Below, piece after piece: positions 1-14,072 of a stretch of DNA of 64,000 nucleotides. The first letter of the stretch is position 1; each line of letters starts with the position of its first letter. Made by a program: the position numbers and the translations under genes. This DNA is from Luteimicrobium subarcticum. GTDB taxonomy: Bacteria > Actinomycetota > Actinomycetes > Actinomycetales > Cellulomonadaceae. The stretch lies in NCBI RefSeq assembly GCF_002798015.1, contig NZ_PGTZ01000014.1:1-64000 (forward strand), in the 5' to 3' direction. The notes under the pieces are model-generated. The model worked only from the letters and a program-made list of their open reading frames with translations, did no database searches and was not told the origin of the DNA.

Positions 1-228
1 GGCCGTCCAGCTCGTCCGTTCCTCCCTGCCGGGGCAACAACGAGTACGTTACACACCCCCCGACCCCACCGTCAAAACGCCCCGTCAGCGGGCCGCCCGG
101 ACCCGTCCGCCGCCACCGAGCAGTCGCCGGGCCGGCCTCGACGGTCCCCGGCGACGGGCCTCGCCGCCGCGCGCGGGTGCCCGGGACGGTTCGCTCCCGG
201 CCTCCTCCGCTGACGCGAGCCAAAGCAT
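1..228. other. Intergenic region at left edge
   Basis: I see no convincing gene here. On the minus strand the bases complementary to 20-27 read AGGGAGGA, a good ribosome-binding site. This suggests that a minus-strand gene begins at or just beyond the left edge, but no ATG or GTG at suitable spacing is visible inside the window. Confidence 0.35.
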
Positions 229-1083
229 TCACTCGAGCTCGAGAAAGACCTCGTCGCCCGGGCGCGCCTGGGCGAGCCGGTCCACGTCGTCCTCCCCCAC
301 CACGCCGAGCACGGGGTATCCGCCGGTCACGGGGTGGTCGGCGAGGAACACGATCGGCATCCCGTCCGGTGGGACCTGGACCGCTCCACGGACGACGCCT
401 TCGGAGGGGTACTCGTCGTGGCGCCGACGCGGGACGGGCCGCCCGGTGAGACGGACGGCGGTCCGGTTGCTGTCCTGCCCGACGACGTAGGGCGCGGAGC
501 GCAGGACGGCCGCGACGTCCTGCGCGAACCACTCGTCCCGTACACCGCGGGCGAGGCGCACGGACGCCGACGCGCTCCGAGCGCGCCCCGGGGTGGGGAC
601 CTGTGCGACGACCGGTCCGTCCGGCGACGGCACACCCACCGGGAGCAGGTCGCCGGTCCGCAACGGGTCAGGGCCCAGGCCTGAGAGCAGGTCCGTCGAC
701 CTCGAGCCGAGCACGGGCGGGACCGCGATACCGCCCCGGACGCCCACGTAGGTCCGCAGCCCGGTCGTCGGCAGACCGAGGACGAGCTCCTCGCCCGCCC
801 GCGCCAGGAGGACGGCCCACGTCCCGACCGGCACTCCCCCGAGGTGCGCCGCGGCAGGCGCACCGGTGAGGACGAGCACGTGGTCGTCGAGGAACCGCAC
901 CCGGAGACCGCCGAGGGTCACCTCGATCGCGGCGGCGCCGTCCGGGTTGGCGAGCACCCGGTTCGCCAGCCGCAAGGCGCCCCGGTCGGCGGCACCGGAA
1001 CGCGGCACGCCCCAGGCCGCGGCCCCGGTCCGACCCAGGTCCTCGACCAGGGCGAGCGGTCCGGGCGCCAGCACCTCGATCAT
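229..1083 (-). CDS. pxpC: 5-oxoprolinase subunit PxpC (KipA-type carboxyltransferase domain)
   Basis: This 284-aa protein is the C subunit of the ATP-dependent PxpABC 5-oxoprolinase, which opens pyroglutamate to glutamate in the cytoplasm. The N-terminus (IEVLAPGPLALVEDLGRTG) and the region GQDSNRTAVRLTG match the KipA/PxpC family, whose hallmark is a QSDRMGYRL-like stretch. An upstream in-frame extension to 1233 exists, but it is low-complexity and would overlap pxpB heavily. The ATG at 1083 overlaps the pxpB stop as ATGA, which fixes the start. It is the last gene of the pxpA-pxpB-pxpC operon. Confidence 0.9.
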   Translation of the reverse strand: MIEVLAPGPLALVEDLGRTGAAAWGVPRSGAADRGALRLANRVLANPDGAAAIEVTLGGLRVRFLDDHVLVLTGAPAAAHLGGVPVGTWAVLLARAGEELVLGLPTTGLRTYVGVRGGIAVPPVLGSRSTDLLSGLGPDPLRTGDLLPVGVPSPDGPVVAQVPTPGRARSASASVRLARGVRDEWFAQDVAAVLRSAPYVVGQDSNRTAVRLTGRPVPRRRHDEYPSEGVVRGAVQVPPDGMPIVFLADHPVTGGYPVLGVVGEDDVDRLAQARPGDEVFLELE

Positions 1084-1847
1084 CCGGGCCGCCGCCCCGC
1101 CGCGCCGCCCCGCGCCACCGAGCGGTGGTCGTCCACCGGGACGAAGCGGACCGGTCGCCCCGGCTCGACCAGCGCGGGCGGTACCCGCGCGACGTCGAAG
1201 AGCTCGAGCGCGGTACGCCCCAGCAGGCGCCACCCGCCGGGGCTCACCCGGGGATACACGGCCGTCATGCCGCCGGCCACGGCGACGGCGCCGGCCGGGA
1301 CCTTCGCGCGCGGGGAGTCGAGGCGAGTCGCCACGATCCGCGGGTCGAGGCCGCGCAGGTACGCGAAACCCGGTGCGAACCCCACGAACGCCGCCATGTA
1401 CGTCCGCGCCGCGTGCCGCGCCACGAGCTCGTCGACGGTCAGCTCAGAAGCCTGGGCCACGTCGACCAGGTCCGGGCCGTCGTAGACCGTCGGCACCTCG
1501 AGGACGTCGGGGCTCCCCGCGGCCCGCTCGACGGTCCGCGTCACCAGACCCGTCGGGGCACCTGTCGTCGCGCCCGCCGCGGGAGCCGATGTCACGGAGA
1601 GGAGCGCCGCGCGAGCCGCCGCGGCGACCGCCGCGACGTCCACGTCGGCCGCACGCCGACCGTCGGCGAAGATCACGAGGACCGTGCACGCGGCCGGGAC
1701 GACGTCCGCGACCGGGAGGCCCGGGAGCGCGCGGACGGCCGCCGCGACGGCGACCACGCGCGCCGGGTCGTCGGAACCGACGTCGACCATGACCGCACCG
1801 GGGCCGAGGCGGCGCGCCGTGGCGTCCACCGCCGGTCCGCGGGTCAC
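1080..1847 (-). CDS. pxpB: 5-oxoprolinase subunit PxpB (KipI family)
   Basis: This is a 255-aa protein of the KipI/PxpB family, partner of PxpC in 5-oxoproline cleavage. Recognisable family motifs are GFAPGFAYLRGLDP and SPGGWRLLGRT near the C-terminus. The GTG start at 1847 overlaps the pxpA stop as GTGA, and the stop overlaps the pxpC start, so all three genes are translationally coupled. KipI of Bacillus was first described as a histidine-kinase inhibitor. The presence of PxpA and PxpC beside it makes the metabolic role much more likely here. Confidence 0.9.
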   Translation of the reverse strand: MTRGPAVDATARRLGPGAVMVDVGSDDPARVVAVAAAVRALPGLPVADVVPAACTVLVIFADGRRAADVDVAAVAAAARAALLSVTSAPAAGATTGAPTGLVTRTVERAAGSPDVLEVPTVYDGPDLVDVAQASELTVDELVARHAARTYMAAFVGFAPGFAYLRGLDPRIVATRLDSPRAKVPAGAVAVAGGMTAVYPRVSPGGWRLLGRTALELFDVARVPPALVEPGRPVRFVPVDDHRSVARGGAAGRRPG

Positions 1848-2629
1848 CGGGCGACCTGGACCGCCGGGCGGACCAGGACGCCGGTGTCGTCGAGCGCCGT
1901 GCGGACGGCACGCAGGACGTCCAGCGCGCCGGGCGTGTCCGAGTGCACGCACACGCTGTCGACGGCGGCGCGAACCGGCGAACCGTCCGAGGCGTCGACC
2001 ACCCCGTCGGTCGCCAGACGCACCACGCGTGCCGCCACCAGCGTCGGGTCCGAGATCACGGCGCCGGGCCGGCCGCGCGGTACGAGCGTCCCGTCGGGCC
2101 GGTACCCGCGGTCGCCGAACGCCTCCGTGAGCTTGCGCACGCCCAGATCGGCCGCGAGGCGCAGCACCGCCGAGCCCGGGAGACCCATCAGCGGGAGGGT
2201 GGCACCGAGGTCGACGACCGCGTCGACCACCGCGGCCGCGTGCACCTCGTCGTGGACGATCCGGTTGTACAGCGCACCGTGCGGCTTGACGTAGGCGACC
2301 CGGGTCCCGGCCGCTCGGGCGCAGGCGTCCAGAGCACCCACCTGGTAGACGACGTCGTCGCGCAGCTCGGTCCGGGACGCGGCGACGTAGCGCCGGCCGA
2401 AGCCCACCAGGTCGCGGTACGCGACGTGCGCACCGACCGCGACGCCGCGCGCGGCCGCCGCCTCGCACACCCGGCGCAGCAGGCTCGGGTCGCCCGCGTG
2501 GAAGCCGCAGGCGACGTTCGCGCTCGAGACCAGGTCGAGGAGGGCGACGTCGTCGACCAGGCTCCACCGGCCGAAGCCCTCGCCCAGGTCCACGTTGAGG
2601 TCGACGACAGGTCCTTCGTGCTGTGCCAC
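1844..2629 (-). CDS. pxpA: 5-oxoprolinase subunit PxpA (LamB/YcsF family)
   Basis: This is a 261-aa LamB/YcsF-family protein. The motifs are DLNVDLGEGFGRW at the N-terminus, then ANVACGFHAGDPSLLRR, VGAHVAYRDLVGFGRR and VKPHGALYNRI, all characteristic of the family, with His and Asp residues likely at the active site. It is the first gene of the pxpABC operon and is of normal length. The GTG start at 2629 is preceded at 6 nt by CATGAT on the minus strand, consistent with leaderless initiation. An ATG 11 bases upstream is out of frame. Confidence 0.92.
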   Translation of the reverse strand: MAQHEGPVVDLNVDLGEGFGRWSLVDDVALLDLVSSANVACGFHAGDPSLLRRVCEAAAARGVAVGAHVAYRDLVGFGRRYVAASRTELRDDVVYQVGALDACARAAGTRVAYVKPHGALYNRIVHDEVHAAAVVDAVVDLGATLPLMGLPGSAVLRLAADLGVRKLTEAFGDRGYRPDGTLVPRGRPGAVISDPTLVAARVVRLATDGVVDASDGSPVRAAVDSVCVHSDTPGALDVLRAVRTALDDTGVLVRPAVQVAR

Positions 2630-2691
2630 CCGCCCATCATGCCGGTCGCGGACCGTCGCGTCCGGTGCGACGGCGCGCGACCGGACGCCGG

Positions 2692-2697
2692 TAGGTT
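2692..2697 (+). promoter_or_regulatory. Leaderless -10 element for GNAT gene
   Basis: TAGGTT lies exactly 6 nt before the GTG at 2704. Transcription would start at or next to the start codon, and no Shine-Dalgarno sequence is present. Confidence 0.5.
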
Positions 2698-2703
2698 GGC
2701 CGC

Positions 2704-3273
2704 GTGACCGCTCCCGACCCGCAGCCCGTCGTCCGTCCTGCCACGACGGACGACCTGGAGGCCCTCGCCGACGTCGCCGCCGCGACCTTTCCGCTCGCGT
2801 GCCCGCCGGGCACCACGCCCGAGGACGTCGACGCGTTCGTCGCGGCGCACCTGAGCCGCGAGCGCTTCACCGCCTACCTCGGGGACGAGCGGCGGGACGT
2901 GCTCGTCGCCGTCGAGGGCGGCGGGGACGGTGGCGAACCCGGCACCGTCATCGGGTATGCCATGACCGTCGCCGGCGAGCCCGCGGACGCCGACGTCGGT
3001 CGCGCCGTCCGGGCCCGTCCCACGCTCGAGCTCAGCAAGCTCTACGTGCTGCCCGGCCACCACGGCGCCGGCGTGTCCGCCGAGCTGGTCGCTTCCGTCC
3101 TGGAGTGCGCGCAGGTGCGCGGGGTCGCATCCGTGTGGCTCGGCGTCAACCAGCTCAACGTGCGCGCCCAGCGGTTCTACACGAAGTCCGGGTTCGCGCG
3201 GGTGGGCACCAAGACGTTCCAGGTCGGCGACCAGCTCCACGACGACTACGTGATGGAGCGGGTCGTCCGGTGA
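2704..3273 (+). CDS. GNAT-family N-acetyltransferase
   Basis: This is a 189-aa acetyl-CoA-dependent acyltransferase fold. The N-terminal stretch VVRPATTDDLEALADV is the typical first strand and helix. LSKLYVLPGHHGAGVSAELV is the acetyl-CoA-binding loop, although its usual Q/RxxGxG/A is degenerate (HHGAGVS). WLGVNQLNVRAQRFYTKSGF is the classic C-terminal strand, helix and strand. The substrate cannot be read from the sequence. The start is the GTG placed 6 nt after TAGGTT. Its stop overlaps the start of the DapA-like gene as GTGA, so the two are co-expressed. Confidence 0.85.
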   Translation: MTAPDPQPVVRPATTDDLEALADVAAATFPLACPPGTTPEDVDAFVAAHLSRERFTAYLGDERRDVLVAVEGGGDGGEPGTVIGYAMTVAGEPADADVGRAVRARPTLELSKLYVLPGHHGAGVSAELVASVLECAQVRGVASVWLGVNQLNVRAQRFYTKSGFARVGTKTFQVGDQLHDDYVMERVVR

Positions 3274-4151
3274 GGGCGTTCACCGGCCTCCTGGCGTACC
3301 CCATCACCCCGCTGAGCGAGGACGGGGGCCCGGACCTCGACGGTGTGGTGGAGCTCGTCGGCCGGGCGGGTGCCGCCGGGGTCGACGCCGTGACCATGCT
3401 CGCGTCGAGCGGCGACGGGCGGGCGTTCGACACGGGTGAGCGCGACGCGGTCGTCCGCTCCGCCGTCGCCGCCGCGGGCCGCATGCCGGTGCACGTCGCC
3501 GTGAGCGCGGTGGGCACCCGCGAGGTGCTGGCCCACGCGCGTGCGGCCGAGAGCGCCGGTGCGAGCGGGCTGCTGTGCGCCCCCTTCGCGTACGCGCCGC
3601 TCCTCGACGACGAGGTGGTAGGGCTCGTCCGCGCGGTCGGTACCGTGTCGGCTCTCCCCCTGTGCTTCTACAACAAGCCCGTGCAGACGCAGTACGACGT
3701 GCCGGCGCGGGTGCTCGGGGAGCTGCACCACTCGACGACGCTCGTGGCCGTCAAGGACCCGGCGGCGACGGCCGCGCGACCGGGCGGACGCGTCGCCGCG
3801 CTGCACGCGAGGGTTCCCGGGCTCGTCGTCGGCCTGTCGGGGGACGCCGCGCTCGCCGGCACGGCCGAGCCGGCCGACGCCTGGCACACCGGGCTCGCGG
3901 CGCTCCTGCCTGCCGAGTACGCGGCGATGCGACGCGCGCGGGTCGCCGGTGATCCCGGGCCGGACGAGACCCGGTCGTGGCTGGCGTCGCTCGTCGCCGA
4001 GGTGCTGACCCTGCGGCCCGTCCCGGCGCTGCACGTCCTGGCGAACCTGCTGGGCGTCCCGACCGCGCCTCCGCGCGGGCCGTGGCTGCCGGCGACGGAC
4101 GACCAGGTGGCGCGGCTCCGCGCGGTCGTCGAGCGGCGGCCCGTCGGCTGA
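3270..4151 (+). CDS. Dihydrodipicolinate synthase/N-acetylneuraminate lyase family protein
   Basis: This is a 293-aa TIM-barrel class I aldolase-type lyase. The Schiff-base lysine is visible in LVAVKDP and the conserved tyrosine in LCFYNKPVQ. The N-terminus (FTGLLAYPITPLSEDGG) is standard for the family. The SSGDG loop replaces the more usual GTTGE of true DapA, and the overall sequence looks divergent. It is therefore more likely a catabolic aldolase (a 2-keto-3-deoxy sugar acid or similar lyase) than the lysine-biosynthetic enzyme. The GTG start overlaps the stop of the acetyltransferase gene. It converges on ligA with only 25 bases between stops. Confidence 0.82.
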   Translation: MRAFTGLLAYPITPLSEDGGPDLDGVVELVGRAGAAGVDAVTMLASSGDGRAFDTGERDAVVRSAVAAAGRMPVHVAVSAVGTREVLAHARAAESAGASGLLCAPFAYAPLLDDEVVGLVRAVGTVSALPLCFYNKPVQTQYDVPARVLGELHHSTTLVAVKDPAATAARPGGRVAALHARVPGLVVGLSGDAALAGTAEPADAWHTGLAALLPAEYAAMRRARVAGDPGPDETRSWLASLVAEVLTLRPVPALHVLANLLGVPTAPPRGPWLPATDDQVARLRAVVERRPVG

Positions 4152-4176
4152 TCCGGTCGACGGGCGACAGCGTCGG

Positions 4177-8994
<4,818 letters not shown>

Positions 8995-10017
8995 TCAGGC
9001 GGTCGCCGCGTCCCACCAGCGCAGCACCCGCAGCGCCTGCATCGTCAGCCACCGCGACGGCTCCCCCACGCCGTCCTCGACGCCGAACCACGTCCGCCCG
9101 CGCAGCTCGCGCTCGAGCGCCCAGCGGCCGTCGGGCCGCCGCTTGCCGCGCAGGACGTCGACCGCCCCGGCGAGCCGCGGGTCGGGTCGCGGGTCGGGCA
9201 CGGCGTGCGACGCGCCGTCCGGCGCCGCGCGGTCCAGGGCCGCCGCGACCCGGAAGTGGTCCAGACCGCGCAGCACGTCGTGGTGGAAGCGCGCCGGGTG
9301 GTGCAGCAGCAGGTACGAGGGATCAGCCGGCTCGCCGGTGCTCGCGCGGCGGAACAGGCCGCGCGCGAGGAGGAACTCCTCGCCGCTGCGGCGCGCCGCA
9401 CGCGTCGCAGCCGTCCCCCCAGTCGCCGCCTCGAAGGCTGCGAGGCCCTCGAGGACGTTGATCGTCGAGTCGAACGACGAGCGCACCGACCCCTCGGCCC
9501 GCTCGCAGTTCCATCCGCCGTCCGGCTGCACCTCGCCCGCGAGGCGCTCGGCCAGCGCCGACATGTCCACACCGAACCAGCAGCCGTCGGCGAGCGTCCG
9601 GCCGTTGATGCACTCCTCGACCTCGCCGTCCCAGAACGGCTGGTCGCCCTCGTCCCAGCGGGCGTTCGCTCCGACGAGCCGCACCGTGCGCCGCGCCGCG
9701 TCCGACGCCGGGTCGAGGCCCAGGTCGCGCAGGTCGTGGACCGCCCAGGCGGTCGCCGTCCACGGCTGGCCCTCGTCTTCCCACTGCCGGCGCGTGAAAC
9801 CGCTCGGGAAGAACGCGCCGCCCGCCCACAGCCCGTCGTCGTCCTGGAGCGCCAGCAGGCGCGCGCCCCAACCCTCGGTCGCGACCCGCGCTCGCTCCGC
9901 GCGCCACACGTCCTCCGGGGCGTCGAGCAGGTCGCGCAGCACCTGCCAGCGCACCGCCGGGTCTCCCTCGAGCAGCCAGCCGACGACCTCGTCCGGTACG
10001 GGCGCGGGGGCGGTCAC
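8995..10017 (-). CDS. Squalene-cyclase/prenyltransferase-like (alpha/alpha-toroid) protein
   Basis: This is a 340-aa protein without a secure function. The repeated units DDDGLWAGG, QPDGGWNCERAEGSVRSSF and RPDGRWALERELRGRTWF resemble the QW-type repeats of squalene cyclases and related alpha/alpha barrels. No DxDD cyclase motif is seen, so cyclase activity is unlikely. It begins with a GTG overlapping the stop of the upstream membrane-protein gene (GTGA), so the two are coupled. The stop converges on the peptidase gene. It could also be a toroid-fold binding protein. Confidence 0.75.
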   Translation of the reverse strand: MTAPAPVPDEVVGWLLEGDPAVRWQVLRDLLDAPEDVWRAERARVATEGWGARLLALQDDDGLWAGGAFFPSGFTRRQWEDEGQPWTATAWAVHDLRDLGLDPASDAARRTVRLVGANARWDEGDQPFWDGEVEECINGRTLADGCWFGVDMSALAERLAGEVQPDGGWNCERAEGSVRSSFDSTINVLEGLAAFEAATGGTAATRAARRSGEEFLLARGLFRRASTGEPADPSYLLLHHPARFHHDVLRGLDHFRVAAALDRAAPDGASHAVPDPRPDPRLAGAVDVLRGKRRPDGRWALERELRGRTWFGVEDGVGEPSRWLTMQALRVLRWWDAATA

Positions 10018-10547
10018 GACCAGCCCCGTGGGAGCGGACGTGCCGACGGACGACGCCGCACGATCCCCAGCGGCGGAGCCGTCCACGCGGCCAGGAGGAA
10101 GCACAGCGGGAGCTGCAGGGTCAGGACGCCGAGCAGCAGCGCCACCAGGCCGTACTGGACGGGCGACCGGGTCTCGTCGACGAACCCGTTGCCGAACGCC
10201 AGCAGGACGGTGACGACCCCGAACACGACCGTGCACAGGATCGCGACCGTCCACCGGGACTCGAGCGGCGTCGCCCAGAGCCACACCGTGACCAGCGCAC
10301 CCACGACGAACGGCAGGACGAACGACGACGCGAGGAACCAGTCGTCCGCGAACGCCACCCACCGCGCAGGGGCGATCCCGAAGAACCCGCCGCCCGTGAG
10401 CGGGAACCCTTCGCGCCACCGGGTGAGGACGGCGGCGCCGCCCCCCAGCAACCAGGGGCCGAACGCGACGAGGGCGGCGAACAGCACGATGCGCAGCGCG
10501 CGCGGCAGGCCGCCGGTGGGCTCGTGCCCCGTCGACACCATGGGCAT
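10014..10547 (-). CDS. Hypothetical multi-pass membrane protein
   Basis: This is a 177-aa protein with about four hydrophobic segments: LRIVLFAALVAFGPWLLGGG, FVLPFVVGALVTVWLWA, VAILCTVVFGVVTVLLAF and GLVALLLGVLTLQLPLCFLL. I do not recognise the family. The ATG at 10547 has GGGGGA about 5 nt upstream, and a second ATG two codons later is possible. Its stop overlaps the start of the toroid-like protein gene, which suggests that the two products work together. Confidence 0.7.
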   Translation of the reverse strand: MPMVSTGHEPTGGLPRALRIVLFAALVAFGPWLLGGGAAVLTRWREGFPLTGGGFFGIAPARWVAFADDWFLASSFVLPFVVGALVTVWLWATPLESRWTVAILCTVVFGVVTVLLAFGNGFVDETRSPVQYGLVALLLGVLTLQLPLCFLLAAWTAPPLGIVRRRPSARPLPRGWS

Positions 10548-10591
10548 AGCGTCCCCCGGTGCCGCTGCCTGCGCCTGCGGAACGCCCGGCC

Positions 10592-11641
10592 TCACCCGTC
10601 GGCCCGCTCCGCGACGACCGCCGCGACGCGGACGAGGGTCGCCAGGTCGCCGCGCGCATCCTGCAGCGACCGTGCCGTCGGCGACGGGACGGGCCCGGCG
10701 AGCGAGGGCGCGCTCTCGGTGGCGCGCACCACGACGTCCGCGAGACCGGCGAGCGGCAGCCCGACCCGGCGCCACGGCACCGTGAGCGCGTCCGCGACGC
10801 GTCCCACGTCCGGCCCCGCGCACTGCGACACCACCGCGCGCGGCAGGCCGGCCCAGAACGTCCGGCCGCGCTCGACGAGCCGCGCGACCGTCTCCCAGGT
10901 CCGTTCGTCCCACCGGCCGACGTCGAGCCCCACACCGTCTGCGCCGGCGAGCACCGCGGGCGCGACGCCCGTCCATGCCGCGCCGACGTGCACGGCCGAC
11001 GTCGCGCCCGCGGCCGCGACCGCGCCCAGTACCGGGCGCAGACCCTCGACGAGGTCGGGCCCGGGCACGGCCCGCAGGCGCGCATAGCCGGAGAAGGTCG
11101 GCAGCGCCCCGGCGCCCACCGGGGCGAGCAGCGGCTCCTCGACCTGCACGACGACGTCGACCACCCCGGGCACCTGGGCACGGACGTCCGCGACGAGCTC
11201 GCGGACACCTGCTCCGAGCGCCTCCGCGACCTCGGCGGCCGCGCCCCGGTCCGCGAGGACGCGGTCGCCGCGCGCCAGGTACAGGGTCGCGGCCGTCGTC
11301 CACGGGCCGAGGACCGACAGGGTCAACGGGCCGTCGTAGCCGTGGGCCGCGACGGACAACGCCGTGAGGTCGTCGCGCAGCGCGTGCCGAGCGCGCCGCT
11401 GGTCGGCGCCCGGTCGGTCGGCCAGCTTCCAGCCGTGGGGGCCGAGCTCGACGGCCAGCTCGCCGAGCAGTGCGGCGGTGCGGCCGACCGCGTCGGAGCC
11501 CGCTCCGCGCGCCGGGAGCTGGACGACGAACGGCAGCCCGTCGACCCCGAACGGCGTGTCGACCAGGTGCTCGAGGACGGCGAGCTGCGCGTCGAGCGGC
11601 TCCGTCCCGGGGAACGGGCCGCCACCGGTGACGCGGGTCAT
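10592..11641 (-). CDS. Cobalamin-independent methionine synthase-like (UROD/MetE C-terminal) protein
   Basis: This 349-aa protein has the TIM-barrel fold of the uroporphyrinogen decarboxylase/MetE superfamily. Visible features are [15 protein letters not shown] at the N-terminus, [31 protein letters not shown] and [15 protein letters not shown]. In MetE the corresponding strands carry zinc-binding His and Cys; the full metal set cannot be made out here and VSQCAGPD contains the only obvious cysteine. It is half the length of full MetE. The ATG overlaps the mnmA stop (ATGA), so it may have a role linked to sulfur or methyl transfer. Confidence 0.78.
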   Translation of the reverse strand: MTRVTGGGPFPGTEPLDAQLAVLEHLVDTPFGVDGLPFVVQLPARGAGSDAVGRTAALLGELAVELGPHGWKLADRPGADQRRARHALRDDLTALSVAAHGYDGPLTLSVLGPWTTAATLYLARGDRVLADRGAAAEVAEALGAGVRELVADVRAQVPGVVDVVVQVEEPLLAPVGAGALPTFSGYARLRAVPGPDLVEGLRPVLGAVAAAGATSAVHVGAAWTGVAPAVLAGADGVGLDVGRWDERTWETVARLVERGRTFWAGLPRAVVSQCAGPDVGRVADALTVPWRRVGLPLAGLADVVVRATESAPSLAGPVPSPTARSLQDARGDLATLVRVAAVVAERADG

Positions 11642-12789
11642 GCGGTGCGGGCCGGCGCGGTGCGGGCCGGTGCGCGTCGGGCCGACGCGACGGTCGCCTG
11701 GCCGAGCACGCGCGTCCCGGAGTACACGACGAGGGACTGGCCGGCGGCGACGCCGCGCAGGCGCTCGCCCGTGAGCTCGCACTCGAGCGCGGGGGCGGTG
11801 CCGGCGGCGTGACCTGACCGGACGCGGACGCGCGCCGGGACCGGCGCGCCGTGCGCCCGGACCTGGACCTCCGCGTCGAGCCAGTCGTCCGCGGGGACGT
11901 CCGCGGCGAGCCACACCGTGCGCTCCCCCGCGATCTCGTCGACCGTGAGCAGCTCGGCCGGTCCGACGACGACCGTGTTCGTCGCAGGCTGCACGTCGAG
12001 CACGTAGCGGGGCCGGCCGTCGGGCGCGGGCCGGTCGATCTTCAGACCCTTGCGCTGGCCGACCGTGAACGCGTAGGCGCCCTCGTGCTCGCCGAGCACC
12101 TCGCCGTCGGGCGTGACGATCTCACCGGGCCGCTCGCCGAGCCGGTCGCGCAGGAAGCCGGGGGTGTCCCCGTCGGCGACGAAGCAGATGTCGTAGGAGT
12201 CGGGCTTCGCGGAGACCGACAGGCCGCGCTCCGCCGCAGCCGCGCGGACCTCCGCCTTCGACGCGAACCCGCCGAGCGGGAACATCGCCCGGGCGAGGCG
12301 CCCGGGACCCATCACCGCGAGGACGTAGGACTGGTCCTTCTCGGTGTTCGGCGACCGGTGCAGCTCGTGGACCGTCCCGCCCGCGGCCTCACGGGCGACC
12401 AGCCGTGCGTAGTGACCCGTCGCGACGGCATCGAAGCCCAGCGCGGTCGCCTTGTCGAGCAGCGCCTCGAACTTGATGTGCTCGTTGCAGCGCACGCACG
12501 GGTTGGGCGTGCGGCCCGCCTCGTACTCGGACAGGAAGTCCGCGACGACCGTCTCCTCGAACCGCTCCGACAGGTCCCAGACGTAGTACGGGATGCCGAG
12601 GACGTCGGCCGCGCGGCGTGCGTCGCCCGCGTCCTCGATCGAGCAGCAGCCGCGCGAGCCGGTGCGGAACTGGTCGCGGCTGCGCGACAGCGCCATGTGG
12701 ACGCCCACGACCTCGTGGCCGGCCTCGACCGCGAGCGCGGCCGCGACCGCCGAGTCCACGCCGCCCGACATGGCGGCCAGGACGCGCAT
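11638..12789 (-). CDS. mnmA: tRNA-specific 2-thiouridylase MnmA
   Basis: This 383-aa enzyme places sulfur on U34 of tRNA Lys, Glu and Gln. It has the N-type ATP pyrophosphatase P-loop [14 protein letters not shown], the first catalytic cysteine in [12 protein letters not shown], the TGHYARL motif, and the second catalytic cysteine in [16 protein letters not shown]. The C-terminal beta-barrel ends in [13 protein letters not shown]. Starts GTG (12792) and ATG (12789) both overlap the cysteine desulfurase stop; I chose the ATG. The adjacent desulfurase is the natural sulfur donor. Confidence 0.96.
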   Translation of the reverse strand: MRVLAAMSGGVDSAVAAALAVEAGHEVVGVHMALSRSRDQFRTGSRGCCSIEDAGDARRAADVLGIPYYVWDLSERFEETVVADFLSEYEAGRTPNPCVRCNEHIKFEALLDKATALGFDAVATGHYARLVAREAAGGTVHELHRSPNTEKDQSYVLAVMGPGRLARAMFPLGGFASKAEVRAAAAERGLSVSAKPDSYDICFVADGDTPGFLRDRLGERPGEIVTPDGEVLGEHEGAYAFTVGQRKGLKIDRPAPDGRPRYVLDVQPATNTVVVGPAELLTVDEIAGERTVWLAADVPADDWLDAEVQVRAHGAPVPARVRVRSGHAAGTAPALECELTGERLRGVAAGQSLVVYSGTRVLGQATVASARRAPARTAPARTA

Positions 12790-14000
12790 CACAGCCCCCC
12801 GGCCGACACGAGACCCGCGGCACGGGCACGCTCGACGACGCCCGGGAGGACGTCGAGCACGAGGTCGACCTCCTCGTCGGTGCTCGTCGCGCCCAGCGAG
12901 AACCGCAGCGCACCCCGCGCGTCACGCTCGGGGACGCCCATCGCGAGCAGGACGTGCGAGGGCCGCGGGACGCCCGCCTGGCAGGCCGAGCCCGTCGAGA
13001 CCTCGACGCCCGCGGAGTCCAGGAGGTAGAGCAGGGAGTCGCCCTCGCAGCCCGGGAAGGTCAGGTGCGCGTTGCCCGGCAGGCGGGCGGCGGTGCCGTC
13101 CGCGGCGAGCGACAGGTCGGCCGGTCCGCGCAGCACCGCGTCGGGGACCCGCTCGAGGACGCCCGCGACGAGCCGGTCGCGCAGCGCGGCAAGCCGTAGC
13201 GCCCGCTCGGGCCGGGCCGCCACCGCGTCCTCGACGGCGACGGAGAACGCACGGATCCCGGCGACGTCCAGGGTGCCGGAGCGCACGCCGCGCTCCTGCC
13301 CGCCGCCGTGCAGCACCGGGGTCAGGTCGAGGTCGCGGCGCGCGACGAGGGCGCCCGTGCCGACCGGGCCGCCCAGCTTGTGGCCCGTGACCGTCATCGC
13401 GTCGAGGCCCGACGCCGCGAAGTCGACGGGCAGCTGCCCGGCCGCCTGGACGGCGTCGGCGTGCACAGGGACGCCGTGCCGGTGCGCGAGCTGGACGACG
13501 TCGCGCACCGGCTCGACGGTCCCTACCTCGTTGTTCGTCCACATGACGGAGACGAGCGCTGTCTCGTCCGCGTGCGCTGCGAGCTCCTCCCGGAGGGCGT
13601 CGAGGTCCAGAACCCCTGCGGCGTCGACGGGCAGCAGCACGATCTCGGCGCCCGCGTGCTCGGCCATCCAGAACGCAGGGTCCAGCACCGCGTGGTGCTC
13701 GACCGCGGACACGAGGATGCGTCGGCGCTCGGGGTGGGCCGTCCGGCGCCCCCAGAACATGCCCTTGACGGCGAGGTTGTCGGCCTCCGTGCCTCCGCCC
13801 GTCAGGACGACCTCCGACGGGCGCGCGCCCAGCGCGGCGCCGAGGCGCTCGCGCGACTCCTCGACCGTGCGCCGGGCGCCGCGTCCGGCGGTGTGCAGCG
13901 ACGACGGGTTGCCGACGCGCGCCAGCTCCTCGGTCATCGCCGCGAGGGCCGCCGGGGACACCGGCGTCGTCGCGGCATGGTCGAGGTAGGCACGGGTCAC
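12789..14000 (-). CDS. Cysteine desulfurase (NifS/IscS class)
   Basis: This is a 403-aa PLP enzyme that takes sulfur from cysteine. Hallmarks are [15 protein letters not shown] at the N-terminus, [39 protein letters not shown], the PLP lysine in [16 protein letters not shown], and the mobile-loop catalytic cysteine in [15 protein letters not shown]. It is coupled to mnmA, so it probably feeds tRNA thiolation and possibly Fe-S assembly. The GTG start is 6 nt after a TAGACT hexamer on the minus strand (14012-14007). Confidence 0.95.
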   Translation of the reverse strand: MTRAYLDHAATTPVSPAALAAMTEELARVGNPSSLHTAGRGARRTVEESRERLGAALGARPSEVVLTGGGTEADNLAVKGMFWGRRTAHPERRRILVSAVEHHAVLDPAFWMAEHAGAEIVLLPVDAAGVLDLDALREELAAHADETALVSVMWTNNEVGTVEPVRDVVQLAHRHGVPVHADAVQAAGQLPVDFAASGLDAMTVTGHKLGGPVGTGALVARRDLDLTPVLHGGGQERGVRSGTLDVAGIRAFSVAVEDAVAARPERALRLAALRDRLVAGVLERVPDAVLRGPADLSLAADGTAARLPGNAHLTFPGCEGDSLLYLLDSAGVEVSTGSACQAGVPRPSHVLLAMGVPERDARGALRFSLGATSTDEEVDLVLDVLPGVVERARAAGLVSAGGL

Positions 14001-14006
14001 GGCACC

Positions 14007-14012
14007 AGTCTA
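14007..14012 (-). promoter_or_regulatory. Leaderless -10 element for cysteine desulfurase-mnmA operon
   Basis: TAGACT on the minus strand is followed by 6 nt and then the GTG at 14000. It likely drives the desulfurase, mnmA and MetE-like genes together. Confidence 0.5.
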
Positions 14013-14072
14013 CGAACCGCGCCGCGACGCTTCGGTCCGGCCTGTGTCGGAGGCGGCGTGCACGATGGCTCC

